From: Falsiroseomonas tokyonensis
GTDB taxonomy: Bacteria; Pseudomonadota; Alphaproteobacteria; Acetobacterales; Acetobacteraceae
Direction of reading: 5' to 3'
DNA: 64,000 nucleotides
Assembly: GCF_019024325.1 (NCBI RefSeq)
Contig: NZ_JAFNJS010000009.1
Location: 115,112-179,111 of the forward strand
Below, piece by piece: positions 40,586-49,422 of this stretch (the stretch's first letter is position 1; the number at the start of each line of letters is the position of its first letter). A program made the translations under genes and the position numbers. A model generated the notes under the pieces. The model worked only from the letters and a program-made list of their open reading frames with translations, did no database searches and was not told where the DNA came from.

Positions 40586-42742
40586 CTAAACGTGCAGTCC
40601 TTGGTCGACCAAGGGCAGGCTGCGCAGACGGCGGCCGGTGGCGGCGAAGATGGCGTTGCAGACGGCGGGGGCGAGTGGGGGCACGCCGGGTTCGCCGATG
40701 CCGCCGAGGGGTTGGCCGCTGCGGATGATGTGGGTGTCGACCTGGGGGGCCTGGTTGATGCGCAGGATGGGGTAGGTGTCGAAGTTGCGTTCGACGGCGG
40801 CGCCGTCTTTCAGGGTGATGTGTTCGGCGGCCATGGCGGAGAGGCCCCAGACGACGGCGCCCTGCATCTGGGCGGCGACGGTGTCGGTGTTCACCACGTC
40901 GCCGCAGTCGACGGCGACGGTCACCTTGTGGACGCGGATCTCGCGGCCGGTGACGGAGATTTCGGCGACCTGGGCGCAGAGGGTGCCGTAGCATTCGACA
41001 TAGGCGAGGCCGCGGTGGCGCCCGGCGGGGGCGGGGGTGCCCCAGCCGCCTTCGCGCGCGGCGGTGTTGAGGACGGTGAGCGCGCGGGGGTCGTGGGCCA
41101 GGAGTTCCTGGCGGAGCGCGAGGGGGTCTTTGTTCGCGGCGAGCGCGACCTCGTCCAGGAAGGATTCCAGGAAGAAGCCGTATTGCGAGGAGCCGACGGA
41201 GCGCCAGAGCCAGACCTTGGGCGCGGCCTGGATGCGGTGCCATTCGGCGCGGAAGGCGCCGAAGCGGTAGCGGGTGTCGCTGATGGATTGCAGGGAGAAG
41301 GGGTCGTTGCCCCGCAGCGGCCCGGCGAAGAGGGCGGGGCGGTAGTCGCCCATCACGGACTGGCCGGCGGCGCGCAGGTTGAGGCCGACCACCTTGCCCT
41401 GGGCATCGAGGGCCGCCTGGATGCGGGCGGCGAAGGCGGGGCGCCAGTAGGATTGGGCGAATTCCTCCTCCCGCGTCCAGATCAGCTTGACGGGGCGGTT
41501 GATGGCCTTGGCGACGGTGGTGGCCTGTTCGACGATGGTGGTCACCAGGCGCCGGCCGAAGCCGCCGCCGGTCATCGGCGTGTGGATGCGGACGTTTTCG
41601 CGCGGCACGCCGGCGACGCGGGCGGCGTCGCGGATGCACCAGTCCTGGTGCTGGGTGGAGCACCAGACGTCCACGCGGTCGCCCTGGATCTGGACGGTGG
41701 CGTTTTCCGTCTCCATGGGGGCGTGGGCGAGGTAGGGCGCGGTGTAGGTCGCCTCCACCCCCTTGGCGGCGCCGCGCAGCGTGGCCTCGATATCGCCGTC
41801 GTTCTTGCCCCGGAAGGCTTCGGGGGCGGCGAGGCCGGCCTGGAGGCGGCGGATGAGCTCGGCGCTGTCCAGCGCCTGGTCCGGCGTCGGCTTGAAGCGC
41901 AGGGTGATGCGCTGGGCGCCCTGCATGGCGGCCCAGGTGTTCTCGGCCACCACCGCCACGCCATTGGGCAGCGGCACCACGTCGATGAGGCCGCGGAGGC
42001 CGGCGAGGGAGGCGCGATCGAAGCTTTCGAGTTCTGCGCCAAAGACGGGCGAAAGCCGAGCGACGGCATAGGCCATGCCGGGCAGCTTCACGTCATGGCC
42101 GTAGATGGCGGCGCCGCGTGTCTTGGCCGGGATATCGGCGCGCGGCGCGGCGCGGCCGGTCAGGCGCCGCTCCGCCGCGGGCTTGATGCGGGGCTGGTCG
42201 TCGAGTGGCAGCCGCGCGGCCAGGTCCACCAGCTCGCCGTAGGAGAGGCTGCGGCCGGAGGTGGCGTGGAGCACGCGGCCTTCCGCCGTGGTCAGCTCGC
42301 CGACCGGCGCGCCGAGCCGCTCCGCCGCCGCCGAGGTCAGCGCCATGCGCGCCTGGGCGGCGGCGCGGCGGATGCGGTCGTGCCAGAAGCGGATGCCGAA
42401 GCTGGCGCCGGAATACATCTCCCCCACCGGCTGCAGCCGCAGCGCGGGTTCGGGCTGGCCGGCGGTGACGCGGACCGCGCTCAGCGGCACGTCCAGCTCA
42501 TCCGCCACGATCATGGCATGGGCGGTATGGGTGCCCTGCCCCATCTCCGTCACCGGCGATGCGAAATCCACCAGGCCGTCCTGGCCGATGCGCAGGAAGG
42601 CGGTGATCTGGCCGGGGCCGCCATTCGGGCTGTTTGCCGCGGCGGCGGTGATGACGGCGGGCGGCGCGGGCTGCGCCGAGGCGGGGGCGAGCGGCACCAC
42701 CAGCGTGGCGATGCCCGCCTGCAGAAGGGTTCTGCGCTGCAT
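40586..42742 (-). CDS. Molybdenum hydroxylase large subunit (isoquinoline 1-oxidoreductase beta type)
   Basis: A 718-residue protein of the xanthine-oxidase superfamily, IorB type. The N-terminus MQRRTLLQAGIATLVVPLAPASA is a twin-arginine-like export signal. Molybdopterin-site segments include EMGQGTHTAHAMIVADELDV, TAPYLAHAPMETENATVQ, MTGGGFGRRLVTTIVEQA and GGIGEPGVPPLAPAVCNAI, the last holding the active-site glutamate. Such enzymes oxidise N-heterocycles or aldehydes using water and pass electrons to the 2Fe-2S subunit encoded upstream. The ATG at 42742 has GAGGGG 7 nt upstream; the ATG at 42748 is only one base from it. The usual third (cytochrome) component is not adjacent. Confidence 0.92.
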   Translation of the reverse strand: MQRRTLLQAGIATLVVPLAPASAQPAPPAVITAAAANSPNGGPGQITAFLRIGQDGLVDFASPVTEMGQGTHTAHAMIVADELDVPLSAVRVTAGQPEPALRLQPVGEMYSGASFGIRFWHDRIRRAAAQARMALTSAAAERLGAPVGELTTAEGRVLHATSGRSLSYGELVDLAARLPLDDQPRIKPAAERRLTGRAAPRADIPAKTRGAAIYGHDVKLPGMAYAVARLSPVFGAELESFDRASLAGLRGLIDVVPLPNGVAVVAENTWAAMQGAQRITLRFKPTPDQALDSAELIRRLQAGLAAPEAFRGKNDGDIEATLRGAAKGVEATYTAPYLAHAPMETENATVQIQGDRVDVWCSTQHQDWCIRDAARVAGVPRENVRIHTPMTGGGFGRRLVTTIVEQATTVAKAINRPVKLIWTREEEFAQSYWRPAFAARIQAALDAQGKVVGLNLRAAGQSVMGDYRPALFAGPLRGNDPFSLQSISDTRYRFGAFRAEWHRIQAAPKVWLWRSVGSSQYGFFLESFLDEVALAANKDPLALRQELLAHDPRALTVLNTAAREGGWGTPAPAGRHRGLAYVECYGTLCAQVAEISVTGREIRVHKVTVAVDCGDVVNTDTVAAQMQGAVVWGLSAMAAEHITLKDGAAVERNFDTYPILRINQAPQVDTHIIRSGQPLGGIGEPGVPPLAPAVCNAIFAATGRRLRSLPLVDQGLHV

Positions 42743-42753
42743 GGCCATCCCCC

Positions 42754-43206
42754 TCAGGTCTTCGCCGCGGCGTGGTGGATGGCGGCGCGGATGCGCTGGT
42801 AGGTGCCGCAGCGGCAAATATGGCCGGCCATGGCGGCGTCGATATCGGCATCGCTGGGCTGCGGCTTCTCGGCCAGCATGGCGGCGGCGGACATGATCTG
42901 CCCGGATTGGCAGAAGCCGCATTGCGGCACCTGTTCGGCCACCCAGGCCAGCTGCACGGGATGCGCGCCCTCGGGGTGCAGGCCCTCGATGGTGGTGACC
43001 TTGCGGCCGGCGAGCTCGCCCAGCGTGGTCTGGCAGGATCGCGCCGGCTGGCCGTCCAGATGCACGGTGCAGGCGCCGCATTGCGCGATGCCGCAGCCGT
43101 ATTTGGTGCCGGTCAGGTTCAGCAGGTCGCGCAGCGCCCAGAGCAAGGGCATGTCGGGCTCCGCATCAAGCCGATGCGGCTGCCCGTTGACGGTCAGGTC
43201 GATCAT
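42754..43206 (-). CDS. 2Fe-2S subunit of the molybdenum hydroxylase (IorA-like)
   Basis: A 150-residue iron-sulfur protein. The plant-ferredoxin-type cluster is held by [15 protein letters not shown] and the upstream GTKYGCG. The second, C-terminal cluster is held by [16 protein letters not shown] and [15 protein letters not shown]. This is the small subunit of isoquinoline oxidoreductase/aldehyde dehydrogenase-type enzymes. It lies 11 bp upstream of the large subunit on the same strand and is the first gene of the operon. Upstream there is a 125-bp gap to the previous gene with no clear promoter hexamers. Confidence 0.95.
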   Translation of the reverse strand: MIDLTVNGQPHRLDAEPDMPLLWALRDLLNLTGTKYGCGIAQCGACTVHLDGQPARSCQTTLGELAGRKVTTIEGLHPEGAHPVQLAWVAEQVPQCGFCQSGQIMSAAAMLAEKPQPSDADIDAAMAGHICRCGTYQRIRAAIHHAAAKT

Positions 43207-43331
43207 CCCGGAACGCTCCCCACCCGGGCCGCCCGTGTTGACGGTGCGTGCCTGCCCGGCAGGCCAAGCGGTAGCGTTTGTTATGAACCATATGCAAGCG
43301 CGAAGATGACGGCGGGTTCACGCCGCCAGGC

Positions 43332-43730
43332 TCAGATCCGGCCGATCAGGTCCCCGAACCCCCAGACCAGCGTGCCCAGGATCAGCAGCGCGAAGCCGGC
43401 GCGTTCCATCACCTGGCGGTCGATGTCGCGCTGCAGCCGCTTGAAGCTGGCCAGCCGCACCGTGCGCTCGGCCCCGTCCACCCGCTCCATGTCGGAGAGC
43501 AGCGCCAGCAGGTCCGCCCGCGCGATCAGCACCTTGCGGCTGGCCAGCACCAGGCCGAGGGCAGTGAGGATGGCGCCGGAGCGGGCGAACCAGGTCCAGT
43601 CGCCGGTGCCGATGCTCATCCAGATGCCCGCAGCCATGGTCAGCAGCGAGGCCAGCGTGAAGCCTCGCACCACGCGGCGGAGTGCGCGGGAGCCCTCCTC
43701 CGTCAAGACTTTTCCGCGCGCCTCCGTCAC
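43332..43730 (-). CDS. Small membrane protein, unknown function
   Basis: A 132-residue protein with an N-terminal charged segment, two hydrophobic hairpins (FTLASLLTMAAGIWMSIGTG and FARSGAILTALGLVLASR) and a C-terminal helix FALLILGTLVWGFGDLIGRI. The polar middle contains LLSDMERVDGAERTVRLASFKRLQRDIDR. No motif gives a function. It starts with GTG at 43730, overlapping the SDR stop as GTGA, so it is translated together with that dehydrogenase. Confidence 0.72.
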   Translation of the reverse strand: MTEARGKVLTEEGSRALRRVVRGFTLASLLTMAAGIWMSIGTGDWTWFARSGAILTALGLVLASRKVLIARADLLALLSDMERVDGAERTVRLASFKRLQRDIDRQVMERAGFALLILGTLVWGFGDLIGRI

Positions 43731-44479
43731 GACTTGTGCACGCGCAGCGGCCCGAAGCTCTGCGCCACGGGCATCACCTGCAGCGTGTTGACGTTCACCC
43801 GCGCCGGGCGGGTGGCCACCCAATGAACGGCGTCCGCGATATCCTCGGGCTCCAGCGCCTCCGTCCCGGCGTAAGGGGCCGCGGCCTTCTCGGCATCGCC
43901 CTTGAAGCGCACGGCGCTGAATTCGGTGCCGCCGACCAGGCCGGGCTCGATCTCCGTCACGCGCACCGCCGTGCCGAAAAGGTCGGCGCGCAGGTTCAAG
44001 CTGAAGTGGCGGACGAAGGCCTTGGTCGCGCCGTAGACATTGCCGCCCGGATAGGGCCATTCGCCGGCGGTGGAGCCGATATTCACCACATGGCCGCGGT
44101 TTCGCGCCACCATCCCCGGCAGCACGGCGCGGGTGACATACATCAGCCCCTTGCAGTTGGTGTCGACCATCGCGTCCCAGTCATCGAGGTCGGCGCCCTG
44201 GGCCGGGTTCAGGCCGAGCGCCAGGCCGGCATTGTTCACCAGCAGGTCGATCTCGGCGAAGCTGGGCGGCAGCGTCGCCACCGCCTGCTCCACCGCCGCG
44301 CGGTCGCGCACATCCAGCACCAGGCCATGGCAGCGATCCGCGCCGAGCTCCGCGACAAGCGCATCCAGCCGCTCCGACCGGCGCCCGGCGGCGAGGATGC
44401 GCCAGCCATCGGCGGCCATGCGCCGCGCGATGGCGAGGCCGAAGCCGGCGGTGGCGCCGGTGATGAAGGCAAGGCGCAT
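43727..44479 (-). CDS. SDR-family NADP-dependent 3-hydroxy acid dehydrogenase (YdfG-like)
   Basis: A 250-residue SDR: ITGATAGFGLAIARRMAADGWRI, NNAGLALGLNPAQGADLDDW, NIGSTAGEWPYPGGNVYGATKAFV with the catalytic Ser and Tyr-x3-Lys, and VRVTEIEPGLVGGTEFS. The GLALGLxPA and EWPYPGGNVYGATKAFV segments are typical of YdfG, which oxidises serine and 3-hydroxy acids with NADP. The substrate is assigned by similarity only. Its stop overlaps the start of the small membrane protein gene downstream. Confidence 0.9.
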   Translation of the reverse strand: MRLAFITGATAGFGLAIARRMAADGWRILAAGRRSERLDALVAELGADRCHGLVLDVRDRAAVEQAVATLPPSFAEIDLLVNNAGLALGLNPAQGADLDDWDAMVDTNCKGLMYVTRAVLPGMVARNRGHVVNIGSTAGEWPYPGGNVYGATKAFVRHFSLNLRADLFGTAVRVTEIEPGLVGGTEFSAVRFKGDAEKAAAPYAGTEALEPEDIADAVHWVATRPARVNVNTLQVMPVAQSFGPLRVHKS

Positions 44480-44500
44480 CGCATCTCTCTCCGTTCTGGT

Positions 44501-45253
44501 TCAGCCGATCCGCAGCAGGCCAGGCCCGTGGGTGCGCAGCCAGGCGACCGCTTCCTCCCGATGCGGGGAGAGGCGGGCGACATGCGCCCAGAACCGCGCC
44601 GAGTGGTTCATCTCCCGCAGATGCGCCACCTCATGCGCCACGACGTAGTCCAGCACCCATTCGGGCGCCATCACCAGGCGCCAGGAGAAGGCGAGCGTGC
44701 CGTCCGGGGCGCAGCTGCCCCAGCGGCTGCGCGGGTCCTTCAGCCGGATGGCGCGCGGCGTGACCTCCAGCGCCGCGGCATGGGGGGCGGCCAGCGCCGT
44801 GATGCGCCGCTTCGCCTCGGCGCGCAGGAAATCCGCGACGCGGCGGGCGAGGAAGGTCGGGTCGCCGCTGACCACGATGCTGTCCTCGTGCAGGAAGGCG
44901 CCGCCGCGGGCCGCCGGATCGTGCAGGATGGCATGCTCCCGCCCGCCCAGCGGCACGCTTCCGCCGGCGACGAAGGGCGTATTGGGGGCGAGCGCGGCCA
45001 GCTTCTGGCGCACCCAGGGGCCATTGTCCCGCAGCAGCTTCAGCCCGGCGCGCCGCCCCGCGCGCGGCGGCAGCGTCACCACCACGGCGCCGGCGCGCGG
45101 GCAGATCCGCAGCGAGACATTTCGCGCCCGCGTGGAGGGACGCCACTGCACCAGGCATTCGCCCGGCGCATCCGCTTCATCCGGCAGGGTGACGAGTTCC
45201 GAGTCGGGCAGCTCCATCGCAGCAGCCTGCCCCGGCGCGGTGGGCCGGCTCAA
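44501..45253 (-). CDS. YgjP/SprT-like M48-type metallopeptidase
   Basis: A 250-residue protein of the YgjP (DUF45) group. The zinc motif is VVAHEVAHLREMNHSARFW, giving HExxH plus the third ligand in NHSxxFW, after RIRLKDPRSRWGSCAPDGTLAFSWRLVMAPEWVLDY. Members are SprT/Wss1-related proteases, some acting on DNA-protein crosslinks. The frame opens with TTG at 45253, overlapping the tag stop as TTGA; an internal ATG at 45217 is the alternative and has no ribosome site. Pairing with the DNA glycosylase gene tag fits a DNA-repair role, by inference. Confidence 0.88.
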   Translation of the reverse strand: MSRPTAPGQAAAMELPDSELVTLPDEADAPGECLVQWRPSTRARNVSLRICPRAGAVVVTLPPRAGRRAGLKLLRDNGPWVRQKLAALAPNTPFVAGGSVPLGGREHAILHDPAARGGAFLHEDSIVVSGDPTFLARRVADFLRAEAKRRITALAAPHAAALEVTPRAIRLKDPRSRWGSCAPDGTLAFSWRLVMAPEWVLDYVVAHEVAHLREMNHSARFWAHVARLSPHREEAVAWLRTHGPGLLRIG

Positions 45254-45867
45254 CCGCGGTGTGCGGCCGGGCGCCGGAAGCCGGCGCGGGCCTCCGCGGC
45301 CTCGGCCCGAAAAGCGCAGCCCTCGGCATGGTCGTTGATCAGGCCCATGGCCTGCAGGAAGGCATGCACCGTGGTCGGGCCGACAAAAGCCCAGCCGCGC
45401 TTCTTCAGGTCCTTGGAGAGGGCAATGGAGGCGGCGGAGGTGGCCGCGCCCTGCGGCGGCAGGTTTTGGGCATCCGGCTCGAAGGACCAGACATAGGCGG
45501 CGAGCGAACCCTCGCTGCGCACCAGCTCCTGCGCCCGGCGGGCATTGTTGATCACCGCCTGGATCTTGCCGCGGTGGCGGACGATGCCGGCATCGGCCAG
45601 CAGGCGTTCGACATCGGCCTCGGTATAGGCCGCGATGCGGTCGATATCGAAGTTGGCGAAGGCCGCGCGAAAATTCTCGCGCTTGTTCAGGATGGTCAGC
45701 CAGTTCAGCCCGGACTGGAAACCCTCCAGGCAGAGCTTCTCGAACAGCCGGCGGTCATCCGCGACCGGGAAACCCCATTCCCGGTCGTGATAGGCGATGT
45801 AGCCGGGCGTCGCGGCGCACCAGTGGCAGCGTGGGCGTCCATCGGGGCCGGTGAAAGGGTCCGCCAT
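45250..45867 (-). CDS. tag: DNA-3-methyladenine glycosylase I
   Basis: A 205-residue Tag protein that excises 3-methyladenine from DNA. Conserved zinc-binding and active-site segments are RCHWCAATPGYIAYHDREWGFPV, FEKLCLEGFQSGLNWLTILNKRENFRAAF, and the C-terminal SKDLKKRGWAFVGPTTVHAFLQAMGLINDHAEGC. The cysteine and histidine ligands are present. It starts 3 bp after the cupin stop on the same strand, and its own stop overlaps the TTG start of the YgjP gene. The cupin-tag-protease run is thus tightly packed. Confidence 0.96.
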   Translation of the reverse strand: MADPFTGPDGRPRCHWCAATPGYIAYHDREWGFPVADDRRLFEKLCLEGFQSGLNWLTILNKRENFRAAFANFDIDRIAAYTEADVERLLADAGIVRHRGKIQAVINNARRAQELVRSEGSLAAYVWSFEPDAQNLPPQGAATSAASIALSKDLKKRGWAFVGPTTVHAFLQAMGLINDHAEGCAFRAEAAEARAGFRRPAAHRG

Positions 45868-45870
45868 CGC

Positions 45871-46185
45871 TCAGCCCGGCAAGGCCTTCAGCTCCACCTC
45901 GACGAAGGAGAGCTTTTCGCTGCCCGCATTGACCACATTGTGCTCCACGCCCGGGTCGCGGGTGTAGGAGACGCCCGCGGTCAGGGTGGCGTTGGCGGTG
46001 GCGCCGCCGGGCAGTTCCAGCAGCAGCGTGCCGTCGGTGACGGGGATCACCACATAGCCCCAGCCATGGCGATGCCAGCCGGTCTCCGCGCCGGGATCGA
46101 AATCCCAGCGCGTGACGCGGACCATGTCGTCGTCCTGCTGCAAGGTGCCGATCGCCGGCGCCCGGCAGGTGAGCGGCGTGCTCAC
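45871..46185 (-). CDS. Cupin-domain protein
   Basis: A 104-residue single-domain cupin. The metal-binding first motif is TGWHRHGWGYVVIPVTDG and the second is PGVEHNVVNAGSEKLSFVEVELK. The histidines are in place, so it may bind a divalent metal. Function is not predictable from a small cupin. Its GTG start at 46185 overlaps the stop of the DapA-like gene (GTGA), so it is translated with it; it may assist that lyase or the sugar-acid pathway it serves. Confidence 0.85.
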   Translation of the reverse strand: MSTPLTCRAPAIGTLQQDDDMVRVTRWDFDPGAETGWHRHGWGYVVIPVTDGTLLLELPGGATANATLTAGVSYTRDPGVEHNVVNAGSEKLSFVEVELKALPG

Positions 46186-47120
46186 TCCGCCGCGGCCTTC
46201 ATCCCGAGGCCCGGCAGCGGCAGCGCGCCGGTGGCCTGCATGTTGTCCCAGGCCTTCTGGCCGGCCTCGGCGGACAGGGGCAGGTGCGGCGGGCGGATGT
46301 TGCGCCAGGCTGCATCGCCCGTGCTGCGGGCGATGATCTCGCGCAGGCCGGGGATGAGCGGGCTGGCGGTGGCGGCCTTGCGGGTCGCGTTCAGAACGGC
46401 CTGGGCGGCATCGGCCTCCGGCCCCGTGCGGTGCTTGTAGACGATCGCACCGAAGCGAGCGTTGACGTTGCCGGCTGCGGTGATGCAGCCCGCGCCGCCC
46501 TCGGCCAGGATCTTCTGGACGAATTCGTCGGAGCCCGAATAGACCTCGAACCCGTCCTTGGCGAAGTTGTCGATCATCGCCTTCATGTTCGCATAGTCGC
46601 CGGAGCTGTCCTTCACGCCCTTGATGACGCCCGGAAAGGCCTTCAGCAGGCGGCCGATCAGGTCGAGGCTGAAGGGCACCGCGGATTGCTGCGGGAAGTG
46701 GTAGAGGTAGATGGCGATGCCGCCGCCGACCCGCTGAACCAGTTCGGAGAAGTAGGCAAACAGTCCGTCATCGGAGGGCGCCTTGTAGTAGAAGGGCGGC
46801 AGCACCAGAACGCCGCGGCAGCCCTGCGCCTTGGCGTGCTTCGTCAGCTCCACCGTATCGGCGAGCGACGCGCAGCCGGTGCCCGGCATCAGCTTCGTGG
46901 CCGGCACGCCGCGGGCGATGATGCCCTCCAGGATCTGCTTGCGCTCCTCGAAGCCGAAGCTGTTCGCCTCGCCGGTGGTGCCCAGGATGCCGAGGCCGTT
47001 GCAGCCATTGGCCAGCAGCCAGTTGCAATGCGCCGCATAGCGGTCGAGGTCCGGCGAGAAATCGGCCTTCATGGCGGTCAGCGCCGCCGCATTGATGCCG
47101 CCGAAAAGCGCGTCTTTCAT
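46182..47120 (-). CDS. Dihydrodipicolinate synthase/N-acetylneuraminate lyase family protein
   Basis: A 312-residue class I aldolase. The Schiff-base lysine lies in GVIKGVKDSSGDY, the catalytic tyrosine in IAIYLYHFPQQSAV, and the substrate-carboxylate loop in GTTGEANSFGFEERKQIL. DapA itself has TTGESATL here, so this is more likely a lyase of another 2-keto-3-deoxy sugar or hydroxy-keto acid. The start is the ATG at 47120 behind GGAAGGACC. It forms a unit with the cupin gene that overlaps its end. Confidence 0.92.
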   Translation of the reverse strand: MKDALFGGINAAALTAMKADFSPDLDRYAAHCNWLLANGCNGLGILGTTGEANSFGFEERKQILEGIIARGVPATKLMPGTGCASLADTVELTKHAKAQGCRGVLVLPPFYYKAPSDDGLFAYFSELVQRVGGGIAIYLYHFPQQSAVPFSLDLIGRLLKAFPGVIKGVKDSSGDYANMKAMIDNFAKDGFEVYSGSDEFVQKILAEGGAGCITAAGNVNARFGAIVYKHRTGPEADAAQAVLNATRKAATASPLIPGLREIIARSTGDAAWRNIRPPHLPLSAEAGQKAWDNMQATGALPLPGLGMKAAAE

Positions 47121-47143
47121 CTTCAGGGTCCTTCCCTTGGAAA

Positions 47144-47629
47144 TCAGGCCCGCCGCGGGCGGGGCATCGGCCGTGCCGCCCGGGGCCACTGCCCCGGCCA
47201 GTCCACGGCATGGTCTTCCAGCGCATCCGCGTCCCGCTCCGCCACCACGCGGCCGCGGACGGAGACTCCGGCTTCATGCACCGTCTCGCGGCTGCCGGAG
47301 ACCAGCGGGTGCCACCAGGGCAGGTCGCGGCCCTCGGCCAGCAGGCGATAGGCGCAGGTGGGCGGCAGCCAGTCGATCGCGGCCACCTTGGCGGGCGTCA
47401 GCTTCACGCAATCCGGCACCTTGGCCTTGCGGTTCGCATAATCCTTGCAGAGGCAGCTCTGCCCATCCAGCAGCCGGCAGGCGACGCTGGTCCAGACCAG
47501 CGCCTCGGTCTCGGCATCGCGCAGCTTGTGCAGGCAGCAGCGGCCGCAGCCATCGCACAGGCTTTCCCATTCGGCACGCGTCATGGCGCCGAGCGACTTG
47601 GTACGCCAAAAAGGTTCGGGGGAGGCCAT
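47144..47629 (-). CDS. YcgN-family cysteine-cluster protein (UPF0260)
   Basis: A 161-residue protein with a CxxCxxCC N-terminal cluster in [19 protein letters not shown] and further cysteines in [25 protein letters not shown]. These probably bind metal, as in the YkgJ-like zinc/iron cluster family. The C-terminal segment [25 protein letters not shown] is a family signature. The physiological role is unknown. I chose the ATG at 47629, behind CCGAACC and before the conserved FWRTKSL. Confidence 0.9.
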   Translation of the reverse strand: MASPEPFWRTKSLGAMTRAEWESLCDGCGRCCLHKLRDAETEALVWTSVACRLLDGQSCLCKDYANRKAKVPDCVKLTPAKVAAIDWLPPTCAYRLLAEGRDLPWWHPLVSGSRETVHEAGVSVRGRVVAERDADALEDHAVDWPGQWPRAARPMPRPRRA

Positions 47630-47681
47630 GGGTGGCACGCTACCCCCTGCGGTGGCGGGTGGGAACGCCGCCGGCCGCATA

Positions 47682-47954
47682 TCAGCCTTCGGCGACGTCG
47701 CGGAAATAGGGTTCGACGGTGCCCTTCAGCTTCAGCGTCAGCGGCTGGCCCTTGCGGTCCACCGCCTTGCCGACGGAAACCCGCACCCAGCCCTCGCTGA
47801 CGCAGTATTCCTCGACATTGGTCTTCTCGGTGCCGTTGAAGCGGATGCCGACGCCGCGCGCCAGCAGCACCTCCTGGTAGAAGGGGCTGCGCGGGTCCAC
47901 GGAGAGGCGGTCGGGCAGAGTCTCGGGGGCGTTTTCGGGGGCGTTTTCGCTCAT
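47682..47954 (-). CDS. DUF3297 family protein
   Basis: A 90-residue protein of the DUF3297 family, recognised from [47 protein letters not shown] and the terminal LKGTVEPYF. No function is known. Its ATG overlaps the HD-domain stop (ATGA at 47951-47954), so it is translationally coupled to that gene. A YcgN gene follows with a 52-bp gap. Confidence 0.92.
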   Translation of the reverse strand: MSENAPENAPETLPDRLSVDPRSPFYQEVLLARGVGIRFNGTEKTNVEEYCVSEGWVRVSVGKAVDRKGQPLTLKLKGTVEPYFRDVAEG

Positions 47955-48601
47955 GCGGGGGTGGTAGTCGCAGCGGGCGGCGCTGCCAAGGGTTCCTGCC
48001 AGCGGCGCAGCGCCGCCAGGAAGCGGGCGGCGGCCTGTTCCGGCGGCCAGGGCTGCCAGGGCGTGCCGCCATAGCCCTCCACCAGCGGGTCCGTTTCCAT
48101 CACGGCGGCGCGGATGCCGAGCGTGTCCCGCACTTCGGCGCTGGACCAGCCGGCGACATGCACCGCCTCCGCCGCCGCCATGGCCACATCCAGCTTCTTG
48201 TGCAGTTTCCGCTGCGCCGGATCCCAGGGCGGCAGGGCGTAGCGCTGCGCGATCACCGACCAGAGCCGCTCCTGCAACGCCAGGAAGCCCGGCCCCAGGA
48301 AGGGTTTGAGGGGCGAGATGCAGTCGAAATTGGTCAGCCCCTCCTCCGCATCATGCAGCAATTCGCGCAGCGCCTCCGCCGGGCCGGGCGCGGGGCGGGC
48401 CCGAAGCCGCAGCGCCAGCACCGAAAGGCAGTGCTGCGCGACCGAAAGCGGCGCGCCCGGCCAGATGGAATGGCCGCCCCAGCGGAAGGTGCGGGACAGG
48501 CCGGTGGCCAGGTCCTCATCCGTCCAATCGAAGGGGGTGGGCGCCAGCAGGTCCAGCCGGCGGCCGGAGGGCAGGCGGACCCAGGCGCGGGCCTCGTTCA
48601 A
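47951..48601 (-). CDS. HD-domain phosphohydrolase (YfbR-like)
   Basis: A 216-residue protein with an HD metal-binding site: first histidine in LSVAQHCLSVLAL, HD in ALRELLHDAEEGLTNFDCISPLK, and a later aspartate in KLDVAMAAAEAVHVAGWS. YfbR relatives are 5'-deoxynucleotidases, but the sequence is divergent enough that I leave the substrate open. It begins with TTG at 48601, overlapping the MBL stop as TTGA; extending further upstream would run antisense-like sequence. It is followed immediately by DUF3297. Confidence 0.85.
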   Translation of the reverse strand: MNEARAWVRLPSGRRLDLLAPTPFDWTDEDLATGLSRTFRWGGHSIWPGAPLSVAQHCLSVLALRLRARPAPGPAEALRELLHDAEEGLTNFDCISPLKPFLGPGFLALQERLWSVIAQRYALPPWDPAQRKLHKKLDVAMAAAEAVHVAGWSSAEVRDTLGIRAAVMETDPLVEGYGGTPWQPWPPEQAAARFLAALRRWQEPLAAPPAATTTPA

Positions 48602-49347
48602 GGTGCCGTCAGGTCGAATTCGGCGGTCACGGCCAGGTCCTCGCTGAACCAGGACCGGATCGCCGCCTGGCGCTGGCCGCAATATTCCGGGTGGCCCTCC
48701 GCATCCAGCCGCATGGTCAGGTCATGCCCGGGGACAAGCAGCGTGCCCGGCACCGCCCGCCACAGCGACCAGATGCCGGCCATGGAGGATTCGGACGCCG
48801 CGGCATCCATGGTCATGTCGGCGGCCATCGAGAGCATTTCCGCCCGGTTCTTCGCCGCATCGCCGCTGAAGATCACCGGCGGGTCATTGGCGGCCAGGTA
48901 ATAGACCAGGCAGCCCGGCGTATGGCCGGGGGCGGCGATGGCATGGATGCCCGGCAACGGCTCATCCCCCGCCGCGATCCTGCGCGTGCGGGGGTTCTGG
49001 GCCAGTTCGCGCACATGCAGCTCCGGCAGGGCGTTGAAATCCCAGGGCTCGGCCTCGGCCCAGGCCATCTCCGCCGCGCCAATCCAGACCGTGGCATTGG
49101 GGAAAAGCGGCGCATTCACGCTGTGGTCCCAATGCGCATGGGTCAGCAGGATGTCTGTCACATCCTCCCGCCTCACCCCGCGGGCCGCCAATTGCTTGGC
49201 GAGCTCCGGCCGCACGCCAAAGGACCCCACATCCACCAGCGCCACCCTTCCCTCGCCCCGCAGCAGGGCGATGGTGCTCCAGCCCAGCGCGCCATGGCAG
49301 ACCGACTTGCCCGGATAGCCCTGCACCAGCACGTCCAGCGTATACAT
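48598..49347 (-). CDS. MBL-fold metallo-hydrolase
   Basis: A 249-residue metallo-beta-lactamase-fold hydrolase. The zinc motif is TDILLTHAHWDHSVNAPLF (HxHxDH). Later ligands lie in AIAAPGHTPGCLVYY and VIFSGDAAKNRAEM, and a final histidine in LLVPGHDLTMRL. The substrate is not predictable, since the family includes lactonases and thioester hydrolases. It heads the MBL-HD-DUF3297 overlapping run on the minus strand. The 75-bp gap to the divergent SbcD-like gene must hold both promoters. Confidence 0.9.
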   Translation of the reverse strand: MYTLDVLVQGYPGKSVCHGALGWSTIALLRGEGRVALVDVGSFGVRPELAKQLAARGVRREDVTDILLTHAHWDHSVNAPLFPNATVWIGAAEMAWAEAEPWDFNALPELHVRELAQNPRTRRIAAGDEPLPGIHAIAAPGHTPGCLVYYLAANDPPVIFSGDAAKNRAEMLSMAADMTMDAAASESSMAGIWSLWRAVPGTLLVPGHDLTMRLDAEGHPEYCGQRQAAIRSWFSEDLAVTAEFDLTAP

Positions 49348-49422
49348 CAGCGCGTCCCCGATCCTTCGCGCCACAGTAGCGGGGTTGCGGAGCGCGCCAA
49401 GCCGGCCGATTCTTGGGGGCAG

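Noticed and set aside
44501-45253. Interpreting the YgjP-like gene as a second BepA-type protease
   Set aside because: It lacks a signal peptide and TPRs and has the NHSxxFW third-ligand motif of the YgjP/SprT group.
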